Counted from the stretch's first letter, positions 25,957 through 35,030 are shown. The stretch: 64,000 bases of DNA from Micavibrio_A sp964539025 (GCA_964539025.1 CAZIFA010000005.1:62001-126000), one strand, 5' to 3'. Notes: generated by a model not told the origin, from the sequence alone. Numbers and translations are program-made.

Positions 25957-25999
25957 AGGTGTCTCCGTGCTTTATAGAATTTTTATAACTTGTTCTATT

Positions 26000-26647
26000 T
26001 TAAGCGATTTTAGACGTTAAAGCCAGCGCAGTGGAAGCTGCACCGCACCCTTGGTAAATATTGTATTTCCAATAGGTCACGGCATAGCCCAGTTTCGGGT
26101 CATTTCCATGAGAAGCCGCAGTAAACCGGCTTTTCAGGAAGCTGCTGATGCTGGCCGGATTGTCGTCCGCCACCTTGGCCAGAATCTGCACATGGCCGGA
26201 CATAAGCGCCATATCCTTGGCGACATCCAGAACCATCTGGGATAATTTTTTGCCCCCATGTTCAGGGCTGACGGCCAGAGACTGGACGATGGCCGTAACA
26301 GGTTCCGATCCGCTGATGGGATAGCCTTCGAGATTTTTCACCGCTTCGGCATACAAGGGATAAGAGACGAGAGCCTGCGCCACCAGATTTCCATTCTTAT
26401 CCTTAACGCCGATAATCGGCATCCTGCTATCAAGATGGGCTTTGAGGTCTTCTTCGGTCCTAAGTTTGAGGAAGTGTTTTTGGTGATCGGGCAGGGCATT
26501 CCAGACTTTTTGCTGAAGCGCGCAAAAAGCGGGGATGTCGGATTCATCTAGTAATACAGGCGTAAAGGTTTCTTCGGGTTCCGTGATAGGGCACGTGCCC
26601 TGGTAAGGGTCGGGGTCAGCCAGCGTGGCAAATTGTGTATCGAGCAT
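26000..26647 (-). CDS. GNAT-like protein of unknown substrate
   Basis: 215 aa. The C-terminal half has the pattern of a GNAT acyltransferase: a beta strand IVQSLAVSPEHGGKKLSQMVLDVAKDMA, resembling strand 4 plus the acyl-CoA binding loop (normally Q/R-x-x-G-x-G/A), then ILAKVADDNPASISSFLKSRF. The loop reads HGGKKL, so it is a weak match. AAAGGA precedes the ATG. It lies 43 bases upstream of argD on the same strand and might be co-transcribed, but no arginine role is shown. Confidence 0.6.
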   Translation of the reverse strand: MLDTQFATLADPDPYQGTCPITEPEETFTPVLLDESDIPAFCALQQKVWNALPDHQKHFLKLRTEEDLKAHLDSRMPIIGVKDKNGNLVAQALVSYPLYAEAVKNLEGYPISGSEPVTAIVQSLAVSPEHGGKKLSQMVLDVAKDMALMSGHVQILAKVADDNPASISSFLKSRFTAASHGNDPKLGYAVTYWKYNIYQGCGAASTALALTSKIA

Positions 26648-27004
26648 AGTCTCGCATCCTTTGGTCTAAAATCTTTTGTTTTTGAGAAAAGTTAACAAAA
26701 GAGCCCTGCTCTGTATCAGAGGGGGTCTCGGTGACCGCTAGCGATGGGAGGCTTATTGTTTTTATTGTGTGACGATAGGCGTCACGTCCGAACCTTTACC
26801 AACCGGGCGGTCAGCGGATTCGTCGTCGTTGCAGGCTCAAGCTGTCGTGCGAAACGGTGTTCATAGGGTAATAGTTACAGGAAAATCGCTCCGAAATGCA
26901 ATAATTATTTGACCCCAAAGGCAAAAAAAGTATACATAACGGAAATTTTTAAAAGACGAGCGTAGCAGCCGCGCCAAGCAAGGCTGCATAAGAGGTGTAC
27001 TATT
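26648..27004. other. Gene-free interval with possible structured RNA and argB promoter
   Basis: 357 bases. Between about 26700 and 26890 there are several inverted repeats: GTGACG-ATAGG-CGTCAC hairpin at 26769-26785, TGACCGC (26732) pairing with GCGGTCA (26807), and a GAGCCCTGCTCTG/CAGAG hairpin at 26701-26730 that, read on the minus strand, is followed by TTTTGTT like a terminator. No known RNA family recognised. The argB promoter lies at its right end. Confidence 0.4.
26909..26936 (+). promoter_or_regulatory. Candidate sigma-70 promoter of argB
   Basis: TTGACC (26909-26914), 16-base spacer, TATACA (26931-26936). Transcription would begin about 26943, giving a leader of about 60 bases before the argB ATG. 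Confidence 0.6.
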
Positions 27005-27943
27005 ATGACTGACGGAACGGTGTTAACCATTTCTCCTGACTTCTATGCGGTGGTGGCAAAGAATGCCGCCAAATACAGGGATAAAACGATCGTCATCAAA
27101 TTTGGCGGTGAACTGGTAGAGCAAGAGCCGGTCATGCGCAATCTTATGAAGCAGGCGATTACGCTTAAAAATCTTGGGGCGCGCGTTGTGCTGGTCCATG
27201 GCGGCGGCAAGCAGATCGATGCCGAACTTGAGAAGGAAGGTATTGAACCCAAATGGTTTGGGGCTAAGGAACGCCGCGATACCGATTTACCGACGCTGGA
27301 AGTTACGCATCGCTGCCTTAACGAGTTGAATCGCCGCATTGTCAATTATTTTCATGAAGAAGCTAGCCGTCTTGGTGCCAACGTTGCTGCCGTAGGTCTT
27401 GGTGGTAACGACAATCGTTTGCTCACTGCCGTGCCTTACTACGATGGTAGCGATACACGCACGGGTCGCGTTTCATATGTGGATGTTGCTAAACTTTCCC
27501 ATCTCGCCGATCAGAACAGCGTGCCGATTTTTCATCCGATTTGCGCAGGCAATGACGGTGTGTGTTTCAATGTGAACGCCGATGATGTTGCAGCGGAGAT
27601 TGCTGTTGCGTTAAGGGCCGATCGCCTGATTCTGTGTTCCAACATTCCGGGTGTTCTGGACAAGAACAAAAACAAAATCACTGAATTAAGAACGGATAGA
27701 ATTGCTTCGCTCATCGCTGACGGAACGATTACCGGAGGTATGAAAACGAAGGTGAAAGCGGCCGCCAGTGTTGCCAACAATCCGAACATCGGCGGTGTGG
27801 TTATCCTCGATGGCGCTGATCCAAAGGCAATCGAAATTGAACTGTTGACGGATACGGGCGCCGGCACTCTTGTCCTTAAGCCAGAGGAGCATGTCAGGAC
27901 CGCCATGCCAAATCTTTCCAGCCAATTCGGTCGGCAGCCATAA
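27005..27943 (+). CDS. argB: Acetylglutamate kinase
   Basis: 312 aa. It phosphorylates N-acetylglutamate in arginine synthesis. The amino-acid-kinase N-terminus IVIKFGGELVE, VLVHGGGKQIDAEL, the substrate-side GAKERRDTD..LEVTHRCLNELNRRIV, FNVNADDVAAEIAVAL, and SLIADGTITGGMKTKVKAA are all typical. Slightly longer than the common 295-300 aa through N- and C-terminal tails. Its TAA is immediately followed by the stop of the convergent amidohydrolase gene. Confidence 0.96.
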   Translation: MTDGTVLTISPDFYAVVAKNAAKYRDKTIVIKFGGELVEQEPVMRNLMKQAITLKNLGARVVLVHGGGKQIDAELEKEGIEPKWFGAKERRDTDLPTLEVTHRCLNELNRRIVNYFHEEASRLGANVAAVGLGGNDNRLLTAVPYYDGSDTRTGRVSYVDVAKLSHLADQNSVPIFHPICAGNDGVCFNVNADDVAAEIAVALRADRLILCSNIPGVLDKNKNKITELRTDRIASLIADGTITGGMKTKVKAAASVANNPNIGGVVILDGADPKAIEIELLTDTGAGTLVLKPEEHVRTAMPNLSSQFGRQP

Positions 27944-29137
27944 TTATTTCTTGAGCGGTAACGCGGCTTCGGCAACGCGGGCCCAGTATTCAATGCCCGT
28001 CGGGATAATGTCGTCGTTAAAGTCATATCCGGCATTGTGCAGGAATTTGTTGTGGGGGCTGTCGGCTTTGTCCACCGATTGGCCCATCCAGATGTAACAG
28101 CCGGGGACTTCTTGCAGCATCGCGCCGAAATCTTCCGCGCCCATACAAGGTTCGACATTGGCGTTTACGTTCGCATCGCCCAGCATTTCACGCGCAACAT
28201 TGGCGCAGAACGTGCTCTCTTCGACATGGTTGATGGTGGGGTCGTAGCCGTCGCCGAATTTTATATCGATCTTTACGTTCATCGCCTTGGCAATAGCGGT
28301 CGAGATTTCTTCTATGCGGGTTTTCAGGAGTTTGCGTGTTTCGACCTTGAACGCACGGAATGTGCCGGACAGATAGGCCGTGTCCGGAATAACGTTCGAT
28401 GCGCCGGTGCCCGCTTTGAAATTTGTGACGGAGACAACACCCTGATCGACTGGATCTATTTGACGCGAAACGATGGATTGTAGTGCCGTGACGATTTGCG
28501 ATCCGGCGACGATGGGATCGATGTTCAGGTGGGGCAGAGCAGCATGTCCGCCTTTGCCTGTGAGAGTCATTTCGAACGTATCGGATGAGGCCATGATCGG
28601 GCCTGGACGCAGGCCGAGCGTGCCTTGCTTCATGCCGGGCCAGTTGTGCATGCCGAACACAGCGTTCATCGGAAATTTTTTGAACAAGCCTTCCTTAATC
28701 ATCCTTATCGCTCCGGCGCCGCCTTCTTCGGCAGGTTGAAAGATCAGATGCACCTTGCCGTTGAAGTTGCGTGTTTCGGATAAATATTTCGCGGAGCCCA
28801 GCAGCATCGCGGTGTGGCCGTCATGGCCGCAGCCATGCATTTTGCCGGGAATTTTTGATGCCCATGGCTGGCCGGAGCCTTCGACGATATCAAGCGCATC
28901 CATGTCGGCGCGAAGACCGATGGCTTTGCCTGAATCTGTCTTCTGGCCTTCGATAGTGGCGACTATGCCCGTTACGGCCATGCCGCGTGTGAAAGAGATT
29001 CCCCATTCGGTGAGTTTTTTGGCGACGAGATCGGACGCGAAAGTTTCCTCGTAAGAGGTTTGCGGATTCTGGTGAAGCTCGCGGCGATATGCGGCGATTT
29101 CGTCTTTCATGGCGGCGATGGAATTGCTTAAAGTCAT
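27944..29137 (-). CDS. M20D amidohydrolase (N-acyl-amino acid / hippurate hydrolase-like)
   Basis: 397 aa. Metal-dependent hydrolase with the M20D motifs GLRADMDALDI, KMHGCGHDGHTAMLLGSA, and the catalytic-Glu region FQPAEEGGAGA; the C-terminal MGAEDFGAML carries the last metal ligand. The dimerisation domain lies at about 180-300. Family members cleave N-acylated amino acids, indole conjugates or N-acetyl-diaminopimelate, so the substrate cannot be fixed. Next to argB, a role in acyl-amino-acid turnover is possible (inference). Confidence 0.9.
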   Translation of the reverse strand: MTLSNSIAAMKDEIAAYRRELHQNPQTSYEETFASDLVAKKLTEWGISFTRGMAVTGIVATIEGQKTDSGKAIGLRADMDALDIVEGSGQPWASKIPGKMHGCGHDGHTAMLLGSAKYLSETRNFNGKVHLIFQPAEEGGAGAIRMIKEGLFKKFPMNAVFGMHNWPGMKQGTLGLRPGPIMASSDTFEMTLTGKGGHAALPHLNIDPIVAGSQIVTALQSIVSRQIDPVDQGVVSVTNFKAGTGASNVIPDTAYLSGTFRAFKVETRKLLKTRIEEISTAIAKAMNVKIDIKFGDGYDPTINHVEESTFCANVAREMLGDANVNANVEPCMGAEDFGAMLQEVPGCYIWMGQSVDKADSPHNKFLHNAGYDFNDDIIPTGIEYWARVAEAALPLKK

Positions 29138-29196
29138 AAGATGTTCTTTCTTTGAATGCCCTTAGAAAATATCCTATTTTCTGGTAGATTCAAACA

Positions 29197-30477
29197 ATGT
29201 TCGTTTTCCCCATCGGCACAGCCCTTAAAGAGACCCTGCAAAAGGGGTATAATTTTCCTACATTCCGGTCGGATCTGTCGGCGGCAATCGTAGTTTCGCT
29301 CGTGGCGCTGCCATTGTCGATGGCCTTGGGGATCGCCGTTGGTCTGCCGCCCCAGCACGGGCTGTATACCGCCATCGTTGCGGGGATTATCACAGCGTTA
29401 CTGGGCGGATCGAAAGTGCAGGTGAGCGGGCCGACCGCGGCTTTCGTCGCCATCTTGGCACCTATTGTCGCACAGTATGGCCTGACGGGTTTGATTTGGT
29501 GCCAGTTGATAGCGGGCGGATTGTTGATCGCCATGGGCGTTCTGCGGCTTGGCAAATATATCGAGCATGTACCCTATACGGTCGTCGTGGGGTTCACGGC
29601 CGGAATAGCCGTGGTGATCGCGACACTGGCGATGAACGATTTCCTTGGGCTTGGCATTGAAAAACTCGGCCCGCATTATATCGATAAAGTTTCGGCCATT
29701 TTATCTCACCTGCCGGCGCTCACACCGCAAGAGGCGGTGATCGGTGTCGTCACACTGATTATCATCGTCTGGTTCAGGAAAGTGACGACAATCATTCCTG
29801 CACCCGTTGCCGGGATTGGCGTGGCAACATTGATGGCTTTCGTCTGCATGCAGCAGGGCATGCCTGTCCGGACGATTGAGAACGTATTTTCTTATATCGC
29901 CGCGAACGGTGACAAAATCGGCGGCATTCCGCCGTATCTGCCGCAATTCCATTGGCCGGATACGATGGATATCGTGCCGTTGCTTTGGCCCGCGCTCACT
30001 ATCGCGATTCTGGCAGCGCTGGAATCGCTGCTGTCGGCAACCATCGCGGACAATCTCACCGAAGAAAAACATGATCCGAACGCCGAACTGACAGGGATTG
30101 GTATCGGCAATTTTTTAAGCGGGTTGTTCGCGGGGATTCCGGCTACGGGTGCGATTGCCCGCACGGCGGCCAATATACAGGCAGGTGCGAAAACGCCGAT
30201 CGCGTCGGTGATGCATGCGGTATTGTTGTTGATCTATATGCTGATGCTTGCACCGTGGATTAGTAAGATCCCGATGTCGGCGTTATCGGCGTTGCTGCTG
30301 GTGACGGCGTGGCGTATGGCGCATCTGAAGGTGGTGGTTGATATTATTCGTGCCGGGAACAGTAAAGAAACATTCGTGTTGGCCATCACATTCTTTTTTA
30401 CTGTCATCTTCGACATGGTGGTCGGCGTGGCGACAGGATTGGCGCTGGCGTGGATATTCCGTCTTAATCGCCGCTAG
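29197..30477 (+). CDS. SulP-family anion transporter lacking a STAS domain
   Basis: 426 aa with about ten or more transmembrane segments covering the whole protein. SulP features: the N-terminal LRSDLSAAIVVSLVALPLSMALGIAVGLPPQHGLYTA-type region, VSGPTAAFVAIL, and IADNLTEEKHDPNAELTGIGIGN followed by IPATGAIARTAANIQAG. Typical SulP proteins add a C-terminal cytosolic STAS domain; this one stops at the last membrane helix (LAWIFRLNRR). It carries sulfate, bicarbonate or another anion, which the sequence does not decide. Its stop shares CTAG with the convergent yqgE-like gene. Confidence 0.9.
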   Translation: MFVFPIGTALKETLQKGYNFPTFRSDLSAAIVVSLVALPLSMALGIAVGLPPQHGLYTAIVAGIITALLGGSKVQVSGPTAAFVAILAPIVAQYGLTGLIWCQLIAGGLLIAMGVLRLGKYIEHVPYTVVVGFTAGIAVVIATLAMNDFLGLGIEKLGPHYIDKVSAILSHLPALTPQEAVIGVVTLIIIVWFRKVTTIIPAPVAGIGVATLMAFVCMQQGMPVRTIENVFSYIAANGDKIGGIPPYLPQFHWPDTMDIVPLLWPALTIAILAALESLLSATIADNLTEEKHDPNAELTGIGIGNFLSGLFAGIPATGAIARTAANIQAGAKTPIASVMHAVLLLIYMLMLAPWISKIPMSALSALLLVTAWRMAHLKVVVDIIRAGNSKETFVLAITFFFTVIFDMVVGVATGLALAWIFRLNRR

Positions 30478-31022
30478 TTGATGGAGCGGCGGGCCTTTTG
30501 CAGGCGGTCCTTGCGGGGCGTGCGGAAAACGATATCCGGACTGGCGGGCAGGAGCGTCCATTGCCAGTTTTTAAGCTCATTTTCCAGCATATCCATGGTC
30601 CAGAGGCGAAAACCCATGACGATCAGGAATTCGGCATGGGGGGCTAGCGCTATGCGGGATGGCGTGTCGTCTGCCTTGGCAATAGAAGGCGGATGGCCGG
30701 GGACCAAGACATAGCGGTAGGATTGGAACGAAAAATCCGGACTGATGACATGCGTGTCCGGTGTTTCTTTCGCGCCATTGTGAAGGACGAGCATCGCGTT
30801 GTCCGATTGGTTGGGTCCGCCCAGATAGACGATTTTATCGCGGATCGATCTGTGCGCGCCGCCATCGAGCACGGATTCAAAATGGCGGAACGGGATTTCG
30901 GAATGTTCGGTGGTGATATCGAAGGCCAGAATGCCATCCGATTCATGATGGAAGATGAACCACAGCCCTGTGTCAGGGTTTTTGGTTGTGGGGACGAGAA
31001 GGCAGCCGACGAGGGAGGACAT
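30474..31022 (-). CDS. YqgE/AlgH-like protein (UPF0301), divergent
   Basis: 182 aa from ATG 31022 (MSSLVGCLLVPTTKN). The match to the YqgE/AlgH family rests on the sequence order: early GLWFIFHHESDGILAFDI (family: F-VLH or GA-G-VLN region), IVYLGGPNQSDNAMLVLHNG (the family's LYLGGPV...VLH), and a C-terminal WQ-TL-PASPDIVFRT (WW-P-P-IF). It is divergent enough that the family call is uncertain; function of the family is unknown. The ATG overlaps the yejE stop (TAATG), so the two are coupled. Confidence 0.65.
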   Translation of the reverse strand: MSSLVGCLLVPTTKNPDTGLWFIFHHESDGILAFDITTEHSEIPFRHFESVLDGGAHRSIRDKIVYLGGPNQSDNAMLVLHNGAKETPDTHVISPDFSFQSYRYVLVPGHPPSIAKADDTPSRIALAPHAEFLIVMGFRLWTMDMLENELKNWQWTLLPASPDIVFRTPRKDRLQKARRSIN

Positions 31023-32047
31023 TACAAGTTCGTCTTGCGCGGATCGAATGCATCGCGCACGGCCTCGCCAATGAAGGTGAGTAGGGTCAGCATGAAGGCG
31101 AGCGATACGAACGCCGAAATGCCGAGCCATGGGGCTTGCAGGTTGTTTTTTCCTTGCGAGAGTAATTCGCCAAGGGAAGCTGAACCCGGTGGTAAACCAA
31201 GACCGAGGAAATCAAGTGAGGTCAGCGCCGTGATAGAGCCTGTGAGAATAAAGGGCATAAGCGTCATCGTCGCCACCATCGCGTTGGGCAGCACGTGGCG
31301 GCGCATGATGGTGAGGTTCGATACGCCGAGCGCATTGGCGGCGCGGACATAATCGAAATTGCGGGCGCGCAGGAATTCGGCGCGCACCACATCGACGAGC
31401 GATACCCATGAAAAGAGCAGCAGGATGGCGAGCAGAGTCCAGAATCCCGGCACGAACATCGCCGAGAAGATGATGAGGATGTAGAGCGAGGGCAGGGATG
31501 ACCATACTTCGATCACGCGCTGCATGAATAAATCGAGCCGTCCGCCATAGTAACCTTGAAACGCGCCCGCCGTGATGCCGATGATCGAGCTGATGATGGT
31601 GAGGATCAGGCCGAAGACGACGGAAATGCGAAAGCCGTAAATCACGCGCGCGGCAACATCGCGCCCCTGATCGTCCGTGCCGAGGATATTTACGCTCGTG
31701 GGTTTCGATGGCGCGGGTTCGGGCAGGTCATAGGAAATCGTGTCGTACGAAAAACGGATCGGCGGCCAGACGATCCAGCCGTTCTTGGCGATCAGGTCTT
31801 TGACGAACGGATCGCGATAATCAGTTTCGGTTTCGAAATCACCACCGAACGTGGTTTCCGGGTAGGCGTGTAGTAAGGGCGTGTAGAGGGAATTGTTGTA
31901 GGAGATCAGGATCGGTTTGTCATTCGCGATCACTTCGGCGAACAGGCAGATGCCGAGCAGCGTCAAAAAAATCCAGAAGGAATAATAGCCGCGTTTATTG
32001 GCCCGGAACTGGGCTAAACGGCGATGGGTGAGGGGCGATAACGTCAT
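31022..32047 (-). CDS. yejE: YejE-type peptide ABC transporter permease
   Basis: 341 aa from ATG 32047 (MTLSPLTHRRLAQFRANKRG). Inner-membrane permease of the oligopeptide family: an N-terminal helix (FWIFLTLLGICLFAEVIAN), a periplasmic insert with ILGTDDQGRDVAARVIYG, then about five helices and the EAA loop VRAANALGVSNLTIMRRHVLPNA. Upstream TTG at 32083 would extend it without support. Pairs with YejB and YejF. Confidence 0.92.
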   Translation of the reverse strand: MTLSPLTHRRLAQFRANKRGYYSFWIFLTLLGICLFAEVIANDKPILISYNNSLYTPLLHAYPETTFGGDFETETDYRDPFVKDLIAKNGWIVWPPIRFSYDTISYDLPEPAPSKPTSVNILGTDDQGRDVAARVIYGFRISVVFGLILTIISSIIGITAGAFQGYYGGRLDLFMQRVIEVWSSLPSLYILIIFSAMFVPGFWTLLAILLLFSWVSLVDVVRAEFLRARNFDYVRAANALGVSNLTIMRRHVLPNAMVATMTLMPFILTGSITALTSLDFLGLGLPPGSASLGELLSQGKNNLQAPWLGISAFVSLAFMLTLLTFIGEAVRDAFDPRKTNL

Positions 32048-32162
32048 GGCGGGTATTTTAGGGGGAGGAAGGGGTGCCGCCAAGCGCCAATTTATAGATC
32101 ATCCCCGAATTCGACGTTATTGCAGCGTCTTGGGGCTGTCGATGTTGGATGGCCTGCAGATA

Positions 32163-32660
32163 TCAAGAATGCCTATGGTCTATATATTTCGTACTACCCA
32201 CGGGTATGATTGGGAAATCTTTTGAAAAATCTCCACAAGCCTCTTGGGCATTCGCGACAAGAAAAAGGTCTTTCAATTTTTCTTCGAAGGTTGGTGCCGG
32301 GCCATAGCAATCCTGCCCCTGATATATTTTTCGACGCTTCTCAAATATGGGGGGCGGTTCAAGGCCGACGCGGGCGCATGCGCTTCTAAAAGTTGTGCTT
32401 TCTGGATTAATTTTGGGATTATCTTTGAGATATTTTTCCAAAGCTAGCAAGTCGGGATATCTCGATTCCATAGTTTTTTGTATGATTTCCCTTGCGGATG
32501 GTGTTGGCCAGCCATATTTGCGGGCGAAATCTTGTTCCGGTACATGCCTTAGAGAACTATGATAGTCTGGATATATTCCATCTATGTATACAAATGCCTT
32601 AGCTACGGCCAGCCCATTTTCGTTAAAGAGAAAACGATAACATTTGTCTTTTTCCCACAT
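32163..32660 (-). CDS. Unrecognised 165 aa protein inserted in the yej region
   Basis: 165 aa, with a strong AAGGAG before the ATG. Soluble, rich in Lys, Glu, Tyr and Pro, with three Cys residues (CYRFLFNE, SACARVG, GQDCYGPAP). No family recognised. Lies with the next small gene between yejB and yejE, AT-richer than its neighbours, so probably a later insertion (inference). Confidence 0.65.
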   Translation of the reverse strand: MWEKDKCYRFLFNENGLAVAKAFVYIDGIYPDYHSSLRHVPEQDFARKYGWPTPSAREIIQKTMESRYPDLLALEKYLKDNPKINPESTTFRSACARVGLEPPPIFEKRRKIYQGQDCYGPAPTFEEKLKDLFLVANAQEACGDFSKDFPIIPVGSTKYIDHRHS

Positions 32661-32670
32661 GAGTTACTCC

Positions 32671-32940
32671 TTAGTGAACGGCGTTCGAGCCTGTTCCGGT
32701 TTTTTCAACGATAGACAGACGCTTTTTCTGATCAGGCGTCAAGATATTGTCATTGGTGGCACGCATTGCCATGGCGGTGCCTAGTTTGGATTGGATCGTG
32801 GCGAGTTGGTCATGCGCGCTGATGACCGTGTTATTGAGAAGAGATTTCAGTTCTTCTTCCGAGGTTTCGGAGATACAGCCTTCCGCCTTGATGCGGTCGC
32901 GCAGTTCTTTAAGTTTTTCCTGAATATCCTTGAGGTCCAT
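32671..32940 (-). CDS. Unrecognised 89 aa helical protein
   Basis: 89 aa, mostly alpha-helical and charged: DLKDIQEKLKELRDRIKAEG at the start has heptad-like spacing suggestive of a coiled coil. No signal or membrane segment. Ten bases upstream of the 165 aa gene and presumably co-transcribed with it. Function unknown. Confidence 0.6.
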   Translation of the reverse strand: MDLKDIQEKLKELRDRIKAEGCISETSEEELKSLLNNTVISAHDQLATIQSKLGTAMAMRATNDNILTPDQKKRLSIVEKTGTGSNAVH

Positions 32941-33011
32941 AACCGTTTCCGTTCGTTTGAAAGTGGGCGGGAAGGTACCCGAAAATAGTTATTCTGTCAA
33001 ATGATTTATGG

Positions 33012-34121
33012 CTATACGGTCCTGGCGTCGAAATCGATGCGGGGGTCAACCATGACATAGACCACGTCGCGGATCAGGGTGGTGATCAGGCCCATAAGGG
33101 AAAAGACGTATAAAGTTCCTAAAACAACGGGATAATCACGGTTAATGACGCTCTCGTAACTCAGCAGTCCCAGCCCGTCGAGGGAGAAAATCACCTCTAT
33201 CAGCAAGGATCCGGTAAAGAAAATGGCCAGAAAGGCGGAGGGGAACCCGGCGATGACGATCAGCATCGCGTTGCGGAAGACATGGCCATACAAAACCTCG
33301 CGTTCGGTTAATCCCTTCGCACGTGCGGTAAGAACATATTGTTTGCCGATTTCATCGAGGAACGAGTTTTTCGTCAGCATGGTTAATCCGGCGAATCCTG
33401 ATATCACCATGGCGGCGATGGGCAAAACCATGTGCCATGCGTAATCTAGGCTGATCTGCCACCATGCCATGTCCTGCCAGTCGTCCGACAAGAGTCCGCG
33501 GATGGGGAAGATATCAAAATATCGTCCGCCCGCGAATAAGATGATGAGCAAGATAGCGAACATGAAAGAGGGGATGGCGTAGCCGATGAACACGGCGGCG
33601 GACGTCCAGATGTCGAAAGCTTCTCCATCTTTCACGGCCTTCTTGATGCCGAGCGGAATGGAGATAAGGTAGATCAGTAGCGTCGACCACAGGCCGAGTG
33701 AAATTGACACCGGCATTTTTTCGAGGATCAGATCGATGACGGAAACATCGCGGTAGTAACTTTCGCCGAGATCAAAGCGTGCATAGTTTTTTACCATGAT
33801 CCAGAAACGTTCAGGCGCGGGTTTATCGAACCCGTACATTTTTTCGAGTTCGGCAACGAGTTCAGGATCAAGGCCTTGCGCGCCGCGATATTTGGAGGCC
33901 GCGCCGCCGTCGGAACCACCTGCGCCGATCGCCATGTCGGCTCCACCGCCGTCGCCACCGCCGAACCGCGCTGTTGCATCGATGTCATGGCCTTGTAGTT
34001 GTGAGATCATGCGCTCCACCGGGCCGCCGGGAACGAACTGGACGATAACGAACGAAATGAGCATGATGCCGAGCAAAGTCGGGATCATTAAAAGCAAGCG
34101 GCGGAGGATGTAATTCAGCAT
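33012..34121 (-). CDS. yejB: YejB-type peptide ABC transporter permease
   Basis: 369 aa from ATG 34121 (MLNYILRRLLLMIPTLLGI), the usual start of this permease group. The first helix is followed by VQFVPGGPVERMISQLQG and a long Gly-rich periplasmic loop, then about five helices with the EAA-loop segment TARAKGLTEREVLYGHVFRNAML. The start overlaps the histidine-phosphatase stop by seven bases (ATGCTGA). It is separated from yejE by two unrelated small genes. Confidence 0.92.
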   Translation of the reverse strand: MLNYILRRLLLMIPTLLGIMLISFVIVQFVPGGPVERMISQLQGHDIDATARFGGGDGGGADMAIGAGGSDGGAASKYRGAQGLDPELVAELEKMYGFDKPAPERFWIMVKNYARFDLGESYYRDVSVIDLILEKMPVSISLGLWSTLLIYLISIPLGIKKAVKDGEAFDIWTSAAVFIGYAIPSFMFAILLIILFAGGRYFDIFPIRGLLSDDWQDMAWWQISLDYAWHMVLPIAAMVISGFAGLTMLTKNSFLDEIGKQYVLTARAKGLTEREVLYGHVFRNAMLIVIAGFPSAFLAIFFTGSLLIEVIFSLDGLGLLSYESVINRDYPVVLGTLYVFSLMGLITTLIRDVVYVMVDPRIDFDARTV

Positions 34122-34735
34122 GTCGGTTTTACGTTCCAGTCTTTGACCGTCCAGCGGCCGTTTTCGTATTGTAGGACGCAAACCGCGCCGGTGGAAATCT
34201 TGATTCCATGGTTTTGCGCAAAAGAATCGAAATCACCCGTAATATGGGGGGCGAAGCGGGCGATGCCGTTGGAGGTGACGACCATAATGCAGCTTTGTTC
34301 GTCGTCGATTATGTGATTCGCGAAATTCTTCCAGTCTTCGATACATTGTGCGGGATCGAAATTCCACCCCGGCGGCACGACCGCGTTTTTATCCCAGTCT
34401 TTTAACGCCTGTTCACCGACGCGGGCGATAACAGCGTCTTCGGGCTGGTTTTCATCCGGTCCGTAATCTATTTCGTTGAAGATGGCGAGGGGATAGACAG
34501 GTTCTTTGTATCCGGCTTCTTTTAAAGCTATCTCCGCAGTTTCTTTCGTGCGTTGTAATTGCGAGGAATAAATTGCTTCTGGATAAATCCCGTTCGATTT
34601 TAGCCAGCGGCCGATGGAATGCGCCTGAGCACGCCCGCTTTCGACAAGCGGCAAGTCGGTTTTCGCGCCGACACGGCGCGGCGTTTCATCTTTTTCGAAC
34701 GTGTTGCCGTGGCGGGCGATAATCAGGGTCGTCAT
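34115..34735 (-). CDS. Histidine phosphatase (phosphoglycerate mutase-like) family protein
   Basis: 206 aa. Catalytic RHG motif at the N-terminus (LIIARHGNTFEKDE), a second conserved pattern IYSSQLQRTKETAEIAL, Glu in IDYGPDENQPEDAV, and a late His in ITGDFDSFAQNHG are consistent with the phosphoglycerate-mutase-like fold. It could be a phosphatase of sugar or nucleotide phosphates; substrate unknown. Overlaps yejB, suggesting co-expression. Confidence 0.85.
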   Translation of the reverse strand: MTTLIIARHGNTFEKDETPRRVGAKTDLPLVESGRAQAHSIGRWLKSNGIYPEAIYSSQLQRTKETAEIALKEAGYKEPVYPLAIFNEIDYGPDENQPEDAVIARVGEQALKDWDKNAVVPPGWNFDPAQCIEDWKNFANHIIDDEQSCIMVVTSNGIARFAPHITGDFDSFAQNHGIKISTGAVCVLQYENGRWTVKDWNVKPTC

Positions 34736-34776
34736 GATGATCCATGAAACCCCAATTATGCCAATGTTGCAATATG

Positions 34777-34935
34777 CTAACTGTTCGACGGAATCCTGGA
34801 TTCCGCCATTTTTCGGGGCGCTTCGTCATCTTCCGATGGTCCCTGAGAGAGCACAACGCCGCTATGGATTACCCGCCATTTCCAGTTGCCTGTGCGTTGA
34901 TTGCAACTATATCCGTGCTTGTAACGTTCTACCAT
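34777..34935 (-). CDS. Possible small protein of 52 aa
   Basis: From ATG 34935 the product starts MVERYKHGYSC and includes NWKWRVIHSG and QGPSEDDEAPRKMAESR, a compact Trp-containing domain followed by an acidic helix. GGAG lies about 12 nt upstream. The frame stays open to a TTG at 35010, which would give 77 aa but lacks a ribosome-binding site. The sequence looks protein-like rather than random, but no family is recognised. It lies between the aldo/keto reductase (+) and phosphatase (-) genes. Confidence 0.4.
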   Translation of the reverse strand: MVERYKHGYSCNQRTGNWKWRVIHSGVVLSQGPSEDDEAPRKMAESRIPSNS

Positions 34936-35030
34936 AAGGTCATAATCTCCAAATAAATTTGGGCAAGGCCCTACCAACTTCGGATGTTTGTTATAGGTTC
35001 CAGAAATCAATTGTTGAGAAGGATATTCAG

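Noticed and set aside
26701..26890. Known RNA (6S, SRP, tmRNA) upstream of argB
   Set aside because: I looked for the SRP tetraloop region, the 6S closing stem and tmRNA ends on both strands and found none, so it is kept only as a possible novel structure.
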